Counted from the stretch's first letter, positions 20,863 to 31,465 are shown. The stretch: 64,000 nt of DNA from Flavobacterium sp. (GCF_024710485.1 NZ_JANJUQ010000045.1:62001-126000); one strand, 5' to 3'. The notes: a model not told the origin generated them from the letters alone. Translations and numbers: made by a program.

Positions 20863-20916
20863 AGCAGATAATTGTACATTTGCCGGATTTTTGCCGGTAA
20901 CGTGCAATTATCTGCT
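20863..20916 (+). ncRNA. Long intra-operon hairpin between rpsN and rpsH (candidate cis-regulatory or processing RNA)
   Basis: AGCAGATAATTG ... CAATTATCTGCT perfect 12-bp arms, extended by TAC/GTG, TTG/TAA and CCGG/CCGG pairs around a 7-nt loop. Confidence 0.55.
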
Positions 20917-20991
20917 TTAAAAATTGAGTTTAATGGCTTCAGGTTCAGGGGAATAGTTTCTTTTGAAAACCGTTGCCGAATTTTAATAAAT

Positions 20992-21390
20992 ATGTATACA
21001 GATCCAATTGCAGATTATCTTACGAGAGTTAGAAATGCAGTGATGGCTAACCACAAAGTGGTAGAAATCCCGGCTTCTAACTTGAAAAAAGAAATCACGA
21101 AGATTTTATTCGATCAAGGATATATCTTGAGCTACAAGTTTGATGACAGTACTGTACAAGGTACCATCAAAATCGCTTTGAAGTATGATAAAGATACTAA
21201 AGAGCCGGTAATTAAAGATATCCAAAGAATTAGTAAACCAGGTTTACGTAAATATGCAGGTGCTGCAAAACTACCTAGAATCCTTAACGGATTAGGAATT
21301 GCTATCGTTTCCACTTCAAAAGGTTTGATGACCGGTAAACAAGCTAAGCAATTAAATGTTGGTGGAGAAGTAATTTGTTACGTATACTAA
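20992..21390 (+). CDS. rpsH: 30S ribosomal protein S8
   Basis: [32 protein letters not shown]-track start 20872 runs through the upstream hairpin. Confidence 0.97.
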   Translation: MYTDPIADYLTRVRNAVMANHKVVEIPASNLKKEITKILFDQGYILSYKFDDSTVQGTIKIALKYDKDTKEPVIKDIQRISKPGLRKYAGAAKLPRILNGLGIAIVSTSKGLMTGKQAKQLNVGGEVICYVY

Positions 21391-21404
21391 AAAACAGTTA
21401 AACA

Positions 21405-21947
21405 ATGTCAAGAATAGGTAAAAATCCAATTTCGATTCCTGCAGGTGTAACTGTTGATGTAAACGCTACTACAGTTACTGTAAAAGGAAAATTAGGTCAA
21501 CTTTCACAAGAGTACTCAGATGTAACAGTAAAAGTTGAAGAAGGTCAAGTAATCGTTGAAAGATCTTCTGATAATAAAGAACACAGAGCAAAACACGGAT
21601 TATACAGAGCCTTAATCAACAATATGATTGTAGGAGTATCTGATGGTTTTACAAAAGAATTAGAATTGGTTGGAGTAGGTTACAGAGCTTCTAATCAAGG
21701 TCAAAAATTAGACTTAGCCTTAGGTTTTTCACATAATATCGTTTTAGAAGTAGCTCCTGAAGTAAAATTGGAAACGATTTCTGAAAAAGGGAAAAACCCA
21801 ATCGTTAAGTTGACGTCTCACGATAAACAACTTTTAGGATTAATTTCTGCCAAAATCAGAGGTTTCCGTAAGCCTGAACCTTACAAAGGAAAAGGAGTTA
21901 AGTTTGTTGGTGAAGTATTAAGAAGAAAAGCAGGTAAATCAGCGTAA
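21405..21947 (+). CDS. rplF: 50S ribosomal protein L6
   Basis: [15 protein letters not shown]...[21 protein letters not shown]. Confidence 0.98.
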   Translation: MSRIGKNPISIPAGVTVDVNATTVTVKGKLGQLSQEYSDVTVKVEEGQVIVERSSDNKEHRAKHGLYRALINNMIVGVSDGFTKELELVGVGYRASNQGQKLDLALGFSHNIVLEVAPEVKLETISEKGKNPIVKLTSHDKQLLGLISAKIRGFRKPEPYKGKGVKFVGEVLRRKAGKSA

Positions 21948-21958
21948 AAATTAGCATT

Positions 21959-22312
21959 ATGTCATTAACAAAAACTGAAAGAAGACAAAGAATTAAATTC
22001 AGAATCAGAAAGATTGTTAGCGGTACTGCTGCTAAACCAAGATTATCTGTGTTCAGAAGTAATAAAGAAATCTATGCGCAACTCATTGATGATGTGAATG
22101 GAGTTACTTTATTAGCTGCTTCATCAAAAGATAAAGGAGTTGATCTAAAAGGTACTAACGTTGAAATCGCTGCTGCTGTTGGAAAACTTGCTGCCGAAAA
22201 AGCGTTAAAAGCCGGTATTACAGAAGTAACTTTCGACAGAGGAGGTTATTTGTACCACGGTCGTATTAAATCATTAGCTGAAGGCGCAAGAGCCGCTGGA
22301 CTTAAATTCTAA
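21959..22312 (+). CDS. rplR: 50S ribosomal protein L18
   Basis: [29 protein letters not shown]. Confidence 0.97.
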   Translation: MSLTKTERRQRIKFRIRKIVSGTAAKPRLSVFRSNKEIYAQLIDDVNGVTLLAASSKDKGVDLKGTNVEIAAAVGKLAAEKALKAGITEVTFDRGGYLYHGRIKSLAEGARAAGLKF

Positions 22313-22318
22313 TATATT

Positions 22319-22840
22319 ATGTCTAAATACAAAAATGTAGAATTAGTAAAACCTAGCGGTCTTGAATTAAAAGATCGTTTGGTAAGTGTAAATCGTGTTA
22401 CCAAAGTAACCAAAGGAGGTAGAGCTTTCGGGTTTTCTGCTATCGTGGTTGTAGGTGATGAGAATGGTGTAGTTGGTCACGGATTAGGAAAATCTAAAGA
22501 TGTTTCTGAAGCTATTGCTAAAGCAGTAGAAGATGCAAAGAAAAACTTAGTTAGAATTCCGTTAAGTGGTCAATCTGTACCTCACGAACAAAAAGGAAAA
22601 TTTGGTGGAGCTGCTGTATATTTAATGCCTGCGTCTCACGGTACCGGAGTTATTGCCGGTGGTGCTGTACGTGCGGTATTGGAGTCAGTTGGGGTTCACG
22701 ACGTATTGTCAAAATCTCAAGGTTCATCAAACCCTCATAACGTAGTTAAAGCAACTTTTGATGCTTTATTGCAAATGAGAAGTGCCGTTACTGTTGCCAA
22801 ACAGAGAGGTATTTCTTTAGAGAAAGTTTTTAAAGGTTAA
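22319..22840 (+). CDS. rpsE: 30S ribosomal protein S5
   Basis: [34 protein letters not shown]. Confidence 0.98.
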   Translation: MSKYKNVELVKPSGLELKDRLVSVNRVTKVTKGGRAFGFSAIVVVGDENGVVGHGLGKSKDVSEAIAKAVEDAKKNLVRIPLSGQSVPHEQKGKFGGAAVYLMPASHGTGVIAGGAVRAVLESVGVHDVLSKSQGSSNPHNVVKATFDALLQMRSAVTVAKQRGISLEKVFKG

Positions 22841-22852
22841 TTCAAGGAAATT

Positions 22853-23035
22853 ATGGCTAAATTATTAGTAAAACAAGTTAGAAGCAAAATCAACTGTCCT
22901 CTTACCCAAAAAAGAGGATTGGAAGCTTTAGGTCTTCGTAGAATGGGACAAGTTGTGGAGCATGATTCAAATCCGGCTATCCTTGGAATGATAAATAAAG
23001 TTAAACACTTAGTTTCCGTTGAGGAAGTTAAATAA
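22853..23035 (+). CDS. rpmD: 50S ribosomal protein L30
   Basis: 60 aa, 'KQVRSKINCPLTQKRGLEALGLRRMGQVVEHD'. Confidence 0.96.
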   Translation: MAKLLVKQVRSKINCPLTQKRGLEALGLRRMGQVVEHDSNPAILGMINKVKHLVSVEEVK

Positions 23036-23050
23036 TAAATCATCATAGTT

Positions 23051-23503
23051 ATGAATTTAAGTAACTTACAACCGGCTGAAGGTTCAACACACAATCAAAA
23101 TAAAAGAGTAGGTAGAGGAGAAGGTTCTGGAAAAGGTGGTACTGCTGCACGTGGACACAAAGGAGCTAAATCTCGTTCAGGTTACTCTAAAAAGATTGGT
23201 TTTGAAGGAGGTCAAATGCCACTTCAAAGACGTGTGCCTAAGTTTGGTTTCAAGAACATTAACAGAGTAGAATATCAAGGAGTAAATCTTGATACACTTC
23301 AAGCTTTAGTAGATAACGGAATCGTAACAGATACTGTAGATTTTGCAGTGTTGGTTGAAAATCGTTTAGCTACCAAAACTGAAGTTGTTAAGATTTTAGG
23401 CAGAGGAGAATTAAAAGCAAAATTAAAAGTAACTGCTCACAAGTTTACTGCTACTGCAAAAGCGGCTATTGAAGCTGCCGGTGGTGAAGCTGTAACCTTA
23501 TAA
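23051..23503 (+). CDS. rplO: 50S ribosomal protein L15
   Basis: MNLSNLQPAEGSTHNQNKRVGRGEGSGKGGTAARGHKGAKSRSG. Confidence 0.98.
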   Translation: MNLSNLQPAEGSTHNQNKRVGRGEGSGKGGTAARGHKGAKSRSGYSKKIGFEGGQMPLQRRVPKFGFKNINRVEYQGVNLDTLQALVDNGIVTDTVDFAVLVENRLATKTEVVKILGRGELKAKLKVTAHKFTATAKAAIEAAGGEAVTL

Positions 23504-23514
23504 TTGATATTACA

Positions 23515-24858
23515 ATGAAGAAATTTTTTGAATCATTAAATAATGTTTGGAAAATAGAAGAACTAAGAAACAGAATCGTGTTTACGCTCGGTTTGTTATT
23601 GGTTTATCGATTTGGTGCGCATGTAACTTTGCCGGGCATTGATGCAACTCAGTTGGAAAACTTAGCCGATCAAACAGAAAATGGTATTGGTTCAATACTG
23701 GATATGTTTACCGGAGGAGCTTTCTCTAAAGCATCAGTTTTTGCTTTAGGTATCATGCCTTACATCTCAGCTTCAATTGTTGTTCAATTAATGGGTATCG
23801 CTATCCCTTACCTGCAAAAATTGCAAAAAGACGGAGAAAGCGGTAGAAAGAAATTGAATCAGATCACCAGATGGTTAACTATAGCCATTACATTAGTACA
23901 AGGACCTGGTTATTTATATAACTTGCATTCAACCCTTCCGGGCAATGCTTTCCTTTTGCCAATTGATTCATTCCAATTTCTTTTCTCGTCAGTATTAATT
24001 TTAACTACGGGTACTATTTTCTCCATGTGGTTAGGTGAAAAAATTACTGATAAAGGTATAGGTAACGGTATTTCCTTGTTAATCATGGTAGGTATCTTAG
24101 CCAGATTACCGCAAGCATTAATTCAAGAATTCACCTCTAAGGTTACTAATAACAATGGTGGACCAATGGTGTTGGTTTTCGAAATAGTAGTATGGTTGTT
24201 AGTAATCATCGCTTGTGTATTATTAGTAATGGCAGTTAGAAAAATTCCGGTACAATACGCTCGTCGTACAACCACCGGAGATTTCGAACAAGACATGATG
24301 GGTGGAAACAGACAATGGATTCCGTTAAAATTGAATTCTGCAGGAGTTATGCCAATCATCTTCGCACAAGCTATTATGTTTATTCCGGCTGCTTTAGCAG
24401 GTCTTTCAAATTCTGAAACTTCCCAGTCTATTGCCGGTACATTCAGTAATATGTTCGGATTTTGGTACAACTTTGTTTTTGCTTTGTTGATTTTGATTTT
24501 CACCTTCTTCTACACGGCAATTACAGTTCCGACCAATAAAATGGCAGATGATTTAAAAAGAAGCGGTGGTTTTATTCCTGGTGTTAAACCTGGTGTAGAA
24601 ACGGCAGATTTCTTAGATAAGATCATGTCTCTTATAACATTCCCGGGCTCATTATTTTTAGCATTAATCGCTGTGTTCCCAGCTATTGTTGTTAGTCTTG
24701 ATGTGCAACAATCTTGGGCAATGTTCTATGGTGGTACTTCACTAATTATTATGGTGGGAGTTGCTATTGACACTATTCAACAAATAAATTCTTATTTATT
24801 GAATAAACACTATGACGGATTGATGAAAAGTGGTAAAAATAGAAAAGCAGTAGCTTAA
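23515..24858 (+). CDS. secY: Preprotein translocase subunit SecY
   Basis: [34 protein letters not shown], multi-TM. Confidence 0.98.
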   Translation: MKKFFESLNNVWKIEELRNRIVFTLGLLLVYRFGAHVTLPGIDATQLENLADQTENGIGSILDMFTGGAFSKASVFALGIMPYISASIVVQLMGIAIPYLQKLQKDGESGRKKLNQITRWLTIAITLVQGPGYLYNLHSTLPGNAFLLPIDSFQFLFSSVLILTTGTIFSMWLGEKITDKGIGNGISLLIMVGILARLPQALIQEFTSKVTNNNGGPMVLVFEIVVWLLVIIACVLLVMAVRKIPVQYARRTTTGDFEQDMMGGNRQWIPLKLNSAGVMPIIFAQAIMFIPAALAGLSNSETSQSIAGTFSNMFGFWYNFVFALLILIFTFFYTAITVPTNKMADDLKRSGGFIPGVKPGVETADFLDKIMSLITFPGSLFLALIAVFPAIVVSLDVQQSWAMFYGGTSLIIMVGVAIDTIQQINSYLLNKHYDGLMKSGKNRKAVA

Positions 24859-24863
24859 TTTTT

Positions 24864-25079
24864 ATGGCAAAACAATCAGCAATAGAACAAGACGGAACCA
24901 TCATTGAAGCATTATCCAATGCGATGTTTCGTGTAGAATTAGAAAACGGACACGTTGTAATTGCTCATATTTCCGGAAAAATGCGTATGCATTACATCAA
25001 ATTGTTACCAGGTGACAAAGTGAAATTGGAAATGAGCCCTTACGATTTATCCAAAGCAAGAATTACTTATAGATACTAA
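24864..25079 (+). CDS. infA: Translation initiation factor IF-1
   Basis: [71 protein letters not shown]. Confidence 0.98.
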   Translation: MAKQSAIEQDGTIIEALSNAMFRVELENGHVVIAHISGKMRMHYIKLLPGDKVKLEMSPYDLSKARITYRY

Positions 25080-25090
25080 AGCTAACTAAT

Positions 25091-25207
25091 ATGAAAGTAA
25101 GAGCATCAGTTAAAAAAAGAAGTGCCGAGTGCATTATCGTACGTCGCAAAGGCAGATTGTACGTGATTAATAAAAAGAATCCTAGATTTAAACAAAGACA
25201 AGGATAA
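25091..25207 (+). CDS. rpmJ: 50S ribosomal protein L36 (below ORF-track size cutoff)
   Basis: Own translation: [38 protein letters not shown] (38 aa). Confidence 0.97.
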
Positions 25208-25210
25208 GTT

Positions 25211-25585
25211 ATGGCAAGAATAGCAGGGGTAGACATCCCAAAAAACAAAAGAGGAGTTATCGCTTTGACCTACATCTTCGGAATTGGTAAAAGCAGAGCT
25301 ATTGAGATTTTAGAAAAAGCTCAAGTTAGCCAAGATAAAAAAGTTCAAGAGTGGAATGACGACGAAATCGGAGCAATCCGTGATGCCGTTTCATACTACA
25401 AAATTGAAGGTGAGCTTCGTTCAGAAGTGTCATTGCACATCAAACGTTTGATGGATATCGGATGTTACAGAGGAATCCGTCACAGATCTGGTCTTCCTTT
25501 AAGAGGACAAAGAACTAAGAACAACTCTAGAACAAGAAAAGGTAAAAGAAAAACTGTTGCTAACAAGAAAAAAGCAACTAAATAA
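25211..25585 (+). CDS. rpsM: 30S ribosomal protein S13
   Basis: [26 protein letters not shown]. Confidence 0.98.
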   Translation: MARIAGVDIPKNKRGVIALTYIFGIGKSRAIEILEKAQVSQDKKVQEWNDDEIGAIRDAVSYYKIEGELRSEVSLHIKRLMDIGCYRGIRHRSGLPLRGQRTKNNSRTRKGKRKTVANKKKATK

Positions 25586-25593
25586 TAAATAGT

Positions 25594-25977
25594 ATGGCTA
25601 AAACGACTGCAAAAAAACGTAAAGTTATCGTTGAATCAACGGGTGAGGCTCATATTAATGCAACCTTCAACAACATCATCATTTCGTTAACTAACAAAAA
25701 AGGTGAAGTTATTTCTTGGTCTTCAGCCGGTAAAATGGGCTTCAGAGGTTCTAAAAAGAACACTCCGTACGCAGCTCAAATGGCTGCCGAAGATTGTGGA
25801 AAAGTTGCTTTAGAAGCTGGTCTTAAAAAAGTAAAAGTATATGTTAAAGGACCTGGTAACGGACGTGAGTCTGCTATCAGATCTATTCATAACTCAGGTA
25901 TTGAAGTAACCGAAATCATCGACGTTACACCAATGCCGCACAACGGATGTCGTCCTCCTAAAAGACGTAGAGTATAA
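25594..25977 (+). CDS. rpsK: 30S ribosomal protein S11
   Basis: [16 protein letters not shown]...[18 protein letters not shown]. Confidence 0.98.
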   Translation: MAKTTAKKRKVIVESTGEAHINATFNNIIISLTNKKGEVISWSSAGKMGFRGSKKNTPYAAQMAAEDCGKVALEAGLKKVKVYVKGPGNGRESAIRSIHNSGIEVTEIIDVTPMPHNGCRPPKRRRV

Positions 25978-25990
25978 TTATAGTATAATC

Positions 25991-26044
25991 AAGGCAGAAC
26001 CAAGGTTATCGAAGGATTCGACCTGAATTCATAACCTCTGTCTT
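25991..26044 (+). ncRNA. Structured element upstream of rpsD (candidate S4 autoregulatory leader)
   Basis: AAGGCAG/CTGTCTT outer stem (one G-U), AGGTTAT/ATAACCT middle stem, CGAA-GGA-TTCG apical hairpin in the rpsK-rpsD gap. Confidence 0.5.
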
Positions 26045-26057
26045 AAAACAATTTAAA

Positions 26058-26663
26058 ATGGCAAGATATACTGGTCCAAGTACAAAAATCGCCCGTAAAT
26101 TCGGCGAAGCAATTTTCGGAGAAGACAAAGCCTTCGAAAAAAGAAATTACCCTCCGGGACAACACGGAATGGCAAAAAAACGCGGTAAAAAATCCGAGTA
26201 TGCTGTTCAGTTAATGGAGAAACAAAAAGCAAAATACACTTACGGTATTTTGGAAAAACAATTCAGAAACTTGTTCGAAAAAGCGGCTGCTTCTAAAGGA
26301 GTAACCGGTGAAATTCTTTTACAATTATGTGAAGCTCGTTTAGACAACGTAGTATACAGAATGGGAATTGCACCTTCAAGAAGAGCTGCAAGACAAATCG
26401 TTTCTCACCGTCACATCACAGTTAACGGTGAATTGGTAAACATCCCGTCTTACCACTTGAAAGCCGGTGATAAAGTAGCTGTTCGTGAAAAATCTAAATC
26501 TGTTGAAGCTATCGAGCGTTCATTAGCCAACTCTTCTCACGTATACGAGTGGATTACATGGAATAACGATACTAAAGAAGGAACTTTTGTTTCTGTTCCT
26601 CAAAGACTTCAAATTCCAGAAAACATCAAAGAACAATTAATCGTAGAGTTGTACAACAAATAA
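26058..26663 (+). CDS. rpsD: 30S ribosomal protein S4
   Basis: [20 protein letters not shown]...YPPGQHG...[10 protein letters not shown]. Confidence 0.98.
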   Translation: MARYTGPSTKIARKFGEAIFGEDKAFEKRNYPPGQHGMAKKRGKKSEYAVQLMEKQKAKYTYGILEKQFRNLFEKAAASKGVTGEILLQLCEARLDNVVYRMGIAPSRRAARQIVSHRHITVNGELVNIPSYHLKAGDKVAVREKSKSVEAIERSLANSSHVYEWITWNNDTKEGTFVSVPQRLQIPENIKEQLIVELYNK

Positions 26664-26684
26664 TAATTGACATTCGTCTAAATT

Positions 26685-27677
26685 ATGGCAATATTTAATT
26701 TTCAGAAGCCCGATAAAGTTATCATGATCGATTCTACCGATTTTGAAGGTAAATTTGAATTCAGACCTTTAGAACCGGGATACGGATTGACCGTAGGTAA
26801 TGCCCTTAGAAGAGTTTTACTTTCTGCTTTAGAGGGATATGCCATCACTTCGGTTCGTATCGAAGGCGTTGAGCATGAGTTCTCTACTATTTCAGGAGTG
26901 GTAGAAGATGTAACCGAAATTATCCTTAACCTTAAACAAGTACGTTTCAAACGTCAAATTGAAGAGGTTGATAACGAAACGGTTTCTATCTCTATCTCCG
27001 GAAAAGACCAAATTACAGCAGGTGACTTCCAAAAGTTCATCTCTGGATTCCAAGTGTTAAACCCGGAATTGGTAATTTGTAATCTTGACAGCAAAGTAAA
27101 TCTTAACATGGAATTGACTATCGAGAAAGGTCGTGGTTATGTTCCTGCTGAGGAGAACAAAAAACAAAATGCAGCTATCGGTACCATTTTCATCGATTCT
27201 ATTTTTACTCCGGTAAAAAATGTGAAATACGCGATTGAAAACTTCCGTGTGGAGCAAAAAACAGATTACGAAAAATTGGTTTTTGAAATCAAAACTGATG
27301 GTTCAATCAATCCGAAAGATGCCCTAACAGAAGCTGCTAAAGTTTTGATTCACCACTTTATGTTGTTCTCCGATGAGAGAATCACATTGGAAGCTGATGA
27401 AATTGCTCAAACAGAATCTTACGACGAAGAATCATTACACATGAGACAACTGTTGAAAACCAAATTGGTTGATATGGACTTGTCTGTAAGAGCCTTGAAC
27501 TGTTTGAAAGCAGCCGAAGTTGACACCTTAGGAGATCTTGTATCTTTCAATAAAAACGACTTAATGAAGTTCCGCAATTTTGGTAAAAAATCATTAACTG
27601 AGTTAGATGAGTTGGTAGCCAACAAAAATTTGACTTTCGGAATGGACTTAAGCAAATATAAACTAGATAAAGAATAA
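26685..27677 (+). CDS. rpoA: DNA-directed RNA polymerase subunit alpha
   Basis: [28 protein letters not shown]-terminal alpha-CTD. Confidence 0.98.
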   Translation: MAIFNFQKPDKVIMIDSTDFEGKFEFRPLEPGYGLTVGNALRRVLLSALEGYAITSVRIEGVEHEFSTISGVVEDVTEIILNLKQVRFKRQIEEVDNETVSISISGKDQITAGDFQKFISGFQVLNPELVICNLDSKVNLNMELTIEKGRGYVPAEENKKQNAAIGTIFIDSIFTPVKNVKYAIENFRVEQKTDYEKLVFEIKTDGSINPKDALTEAAKVLIHHFMLFSDERITLEADEIAQTESYDEESLHMRQLLKTKLVDMDLSVRALNCLKAAEVDTLGDLVSFNKNDLMKFRNFGKKSLTELDELVANKNLTFGMDLSKYKLDKE

Positions 27678-27740
27678 ATTACTTCATATTTTGCTCTCCA
27701 AAGCGGATTGTAGCAAGATGAAGGTTAAAAAAAGTACGTC

Positions 27741-28340
27741 ATGAGACACGGAAAAAAAGTAAATCACTTAAGCAGACAAACCGGACACAGAAAGTCTATG
27801 TTGGCTAATATGGCTTGTTCTCTTATCGAGCACAAACGCATTATTACCACTGTTGCTAAAGCCAAAGCGCTTAAACAATTTGTTGAGCCGTTAGTAACCA
27901 AATCAAAAGAAGATACTACGCACAACAGACGTATTGTTTTCGCTTACATCAGAAACAAATATGCAGTAACTGAATTGTTCAGAGAAGTAGCTGCTAAAGT
28001 TGGTGACCGTCCGGGAGGATACACTCGTATCATCAAGTTAGGGAACCGTTTGGGAGATAACGCTGATATGGCCATGATCGAGTTGGTAGACTTCAACGAA
28101 CTATACAACGGAGGTAAAAAAGAGGAGAAAAAAGGTAGAACACGTCGTGCTAAAAAATCGACTTCAACCGAGAAAGCTCCTGTAGCAGCTGCACCTAAAG
28201 CAGAAGCTCCTGCACAGGTTGTAGAAGATGTAGTGGAAGAAACTCCGGCTGTTGAAGAAACTCCGGTAGCAGAAGCTCCTGCCGCAGACCAAACGCCTGA
28301 AGCTCCGGCTGACGAAGAATCTAAAGAAGAGCAAGCCTAA
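27741..28340 (+). CDS. rplQ: 50S ribosomal protein L17 with extended Ala/Pro/Glu-rich C-terminal tail
   Basis: [34 protein letters not shown]...; tail '[38 protein letters not shown]'. Confidence 0.97.
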   Translation: MRHGKKVNHLSRQTGHRKSMLANMACSLIEHKRIITTVAKAKALKQFVEPLVTKSKEDTTHNRRIVFAYIRNKYAVTELFREVAAKVGDRPGGYTRIIKLGNRLGDNADMAMIELVDFNELYNGGKKEEKKGRTRRAKKSTSTEKAPVAAAPKAEAPAQVVEDVVEETPAVEETPVAEAPAADQTPEAPADEESKEEQA

Positions 28341-28361
28341 TGGTTGCCCACTCTTAAATAT

Positions 28362-28395
28362 AAAGGATAAACAGTTTTGTTTATCCTTTTTTTTT
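28362..28395 (+). terminator. Intrinsic terminator of the ribosomal cluster
   Basis: AGGATAAACA-GTTT-TGTTTATCCT followed by a T run. Confidence 0.85.
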
Positions 28396-28432
28396 GCACT
28401 ATTCTGAACATTGTAGAGGTTTAGAATCGAAT

Positions 28433-28584
28433 GGCTCGGGATTTACCGGCATACCATTTTCCCGCTTTGCGTTACAATCTTTACTGTTTGTCACCCTGAG
28501 CGCAGTCGAAGGGCTTTTTCCAAAAACAGTAAAGGATTTCCACTTCACACGAGTGTAGCGAATTGCCGAAGGAATCGGGGCTAA
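28433..28584 (-). repeat. Dispersed intergenic repeat, copy A, with a nested insert
   Basis: GGCTCGGGATTTA...TTCCCGCTTTGCG...CACACGAGTGTAGCGAATTGCCGAAGGAATCGGGGCTAA matches reverse complement of copy B apart from the insert. Confidence 0.65.
28479..28534. repeat. Nested element: 11-bp perfect inverted repeats flanking CACCCTGAGCGCAGTCGAAGGG
   Basis: CTTTACTGTTT (28479-28489) and AAACAGTAAAG (28524-28534). Confidence 0.65.
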
Positions 28585-28648
28585 AAGGAATCTTAAGGAA
28601 TGTTTATAAACTTTAATAATTCCGTTTTATAATCACAACACAATAAAG

Positions 28649-28656
28649 TAATTTTG
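28649..28656 (+). promoter_or_regulatory. -7 box TAATTTTG for carA
   Basis: TAnnTTTG match upstream of carA. Confidence 0.5.
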
Positions 28657-28677
28657 CCTATAGCTAACTAAAACTGT

Positions 28678-28698
28678 CACCCTGAGCTTGTCGAAGGG
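28678..28698. repeat. CACCCTGAGCTTGTCGAAGGG repeat motif in the presumed carA 5' leader
   Basis: Variant of the motif at 28492-28513. Confidence 0.6.
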
Positions 28699-28727
28699 CA
28701 ACAACTAACACACACACAGCACAACAA

Positions 28728-29849
28728 ATGAAGTACACTACAAGACCACAAGCCTTACTACTACTATCCGACGGTACTATTTTCTATGGTAAATCCATCG
28801 GTATCTCAGGGAAAACCTTCGGAGAAGTTTGTTTCAACACCGGAATGACCGGTTACCAGGAAATCTTCACTGATCCATCCTATTTCGGACAAATCATGGT
28901 TGCCACCAATCCGCACATCGGTAACTACGGTGTTAACGCCAACGAAGTCGAAGCCGATAAAATCATGATTTCAGGATTGGTGTGTAAAAATTTCAGTTTT
29001 ACCCATTCGCGCCCCGACTCAGAAAGCAACTTATACGACTATTTCGAAAAGCAAAATCTTATCTGTATTTCCGATGTCGATACCCGCGCTTTAGTGAGTT
29101 ACATCCGAGACAACGGCGCCCAAAACGCCGTAATTTGCACCGATGGTACTCCGATAGAAGAATTAAAAACCTTACTGGCTCAAGTACCGGATATGAAAGG
29201 TTTAGAGTTAGCCTCCAAAGTATCGGTAACCGAACCGTACTTTTTCGGTGACGAAAACGCTACTTATAAAATTGCCGCTCTCGACTTAGGCATCAAAAGA
29301 AACATCTTGAGAAACCTAGCCAAACGCGATTGCTACATTAAAGTGTTTCCGTACAACACGCCGTTTGAAGATTTAAAATCCTTTAATCCAGATGGTTATT
29401 TCTTGTCCAACGGTCCCGGCGATCCGGAGCCGTTAACTGAAGTAATTGAAACGGCTAAACAAATGATTGCATCTGACAAACCGGTTTTCGGAATTTGTCT
29501 CGGTCACCAAATCATTGGTTTAGCTAACGGTGTTTCAACTTATAAAATGTTCAACGGTCACCGAGGAATAAATCATCCTGTCATGAACGTGCTAACTGGA
29601 AAAGGAGAAATAACTTCGCAAAACCACGGATTTGCTGTCAACAGAGAAGAACTGGAAAAACATCCCGATTTGGAAATTACACACTATCACATCAACGACA
29701 ATACCGTAGCCGGAATGCGCATGAAATCTAAAAATTGTTTCTCGGTGCAATACCATCCGGAAGCCAGTCCGGGACCACACGACGCCGAGTATTTGTTTGA
29801 CGAGTTTGTAGCCAATATCGAGAAAGCCAAAACCTTACAAACGGTTTAA
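28728..29849 (+). CDS. carA: Carbamoyl-phosphate synthase small subunit
   Basis: GLCGH-type amidotransferase 'PVFGICLGHQIIGLANG', N-terminal CPSase_sm. Confidence 0.96.
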   Translation: MKYTTRPQALLLLSDGTIFYGKSIGISGKTFGEVCFNTGMTGYQEIFTDPSYFGQIMVATNPHIGNYGVNANEVEADKIMISGLVCKNFSFTHSRPDSESNLYDYFEKQNLICISDVDTRALVSYIRDNGAQNAVICTDGTPIEELKTLLAQVPDMKGLELASKVSVTEPYFFGDENATYKIAALDLGIKRNILRNLAKRDCYIKVFPYNTPFEDLKSFNPDGYFLSNGPGDPEPLTEVIETAKQMIASDKPVFGICLGHQIIGLANGVSTYKMFNGHRGINHPVMNVLTGKGEITSQNHGFAVNREELEKHPDLEITHYHINDNTVAGMRMKSKNCFSVQYHPEASPGPHDAEYLFDEFVANIEKAKTLQTV

Positions 29850-29859
29850 GGCTGCTTCA

Positions 29860-29936
29860 TTAGCCCCGATGGGAAGCGTTACCGCGTAACTCGGACAGCG
29901 GGAATATGGACAACAAAAAAGCCCGAATCATTCGCT
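29860..29936 (+). repeat. Dispersed intergenic repeat, copy D
   Basis: TTAGCCCCGATGGGAAGCGTTACCGCGTAACTCGGACAGCGGGAATATGG...GCCCGAATCATTCGCT. Confidence 0.7.
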
Positions 29937-30041
29937 ACTGAAAATTCGACAATACTAAATCGTTTGCGTTAATAACATTCGGCTCAATTGTCAAATTCTT
30001 AAATAAAGATGGAATATATTTGTGATATAGCTAAAATCTAA

Positions 30042-31358
<1,317 letters not shown>

Positions 31359-31377
31359 TCGTATTTACTATAATTCA

Positions 31378-31410
31378 AAAAGCATCTCTCAAAGGGATGC
31401 TTTTTTATTT
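31378..31410 (+). terminator. Intrinsic terminator after eno
   Basis: AAAAAGCATCTCTCAAAGGGATGCTTTTTT. Confidence 0.8.
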
Positions 31411-31454
31411 GGCTAAATGTCGGTTTTCGATTTTTTATTTTCAACTGAGAGTGC

Positions 31455-31462
31455 TACTTTTG
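31455..31462 (+). promoter_or_regulatory. -7 box TACTTTTG for guaA
   Basis: TACTTTTGCACATG: 3 nt between the box and the likely start ATG. Confidence 0.6.
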
Positions 31463-31465
31463 CAC

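Noticed and set aside
20872-20991. N-terminal extension of rpsH in the ORF track ([17 protein letters not shown]...)
   Set aside because: It translates the intergenic hairpin; the conserved S8 N-terminus begins at 20992.
24123-24503. Minus-strand 126-aa ORF inside secY
   Set aside because: Antisense shadow ORF.
27678-27740. Possible hairpin in the rpoA-rplQ gap (TTGCT...AGCAA)
   Set aside because: Only 5 bp of pairing around a long loop; too weak to claim.
10948-28340. Absence of tuf and rpoBC from the ribosomal cluster as an anomaly
   Set aside because: Gene order of str/S10 clusters varies across phyla; their absence from this window does not show loss from the genome.
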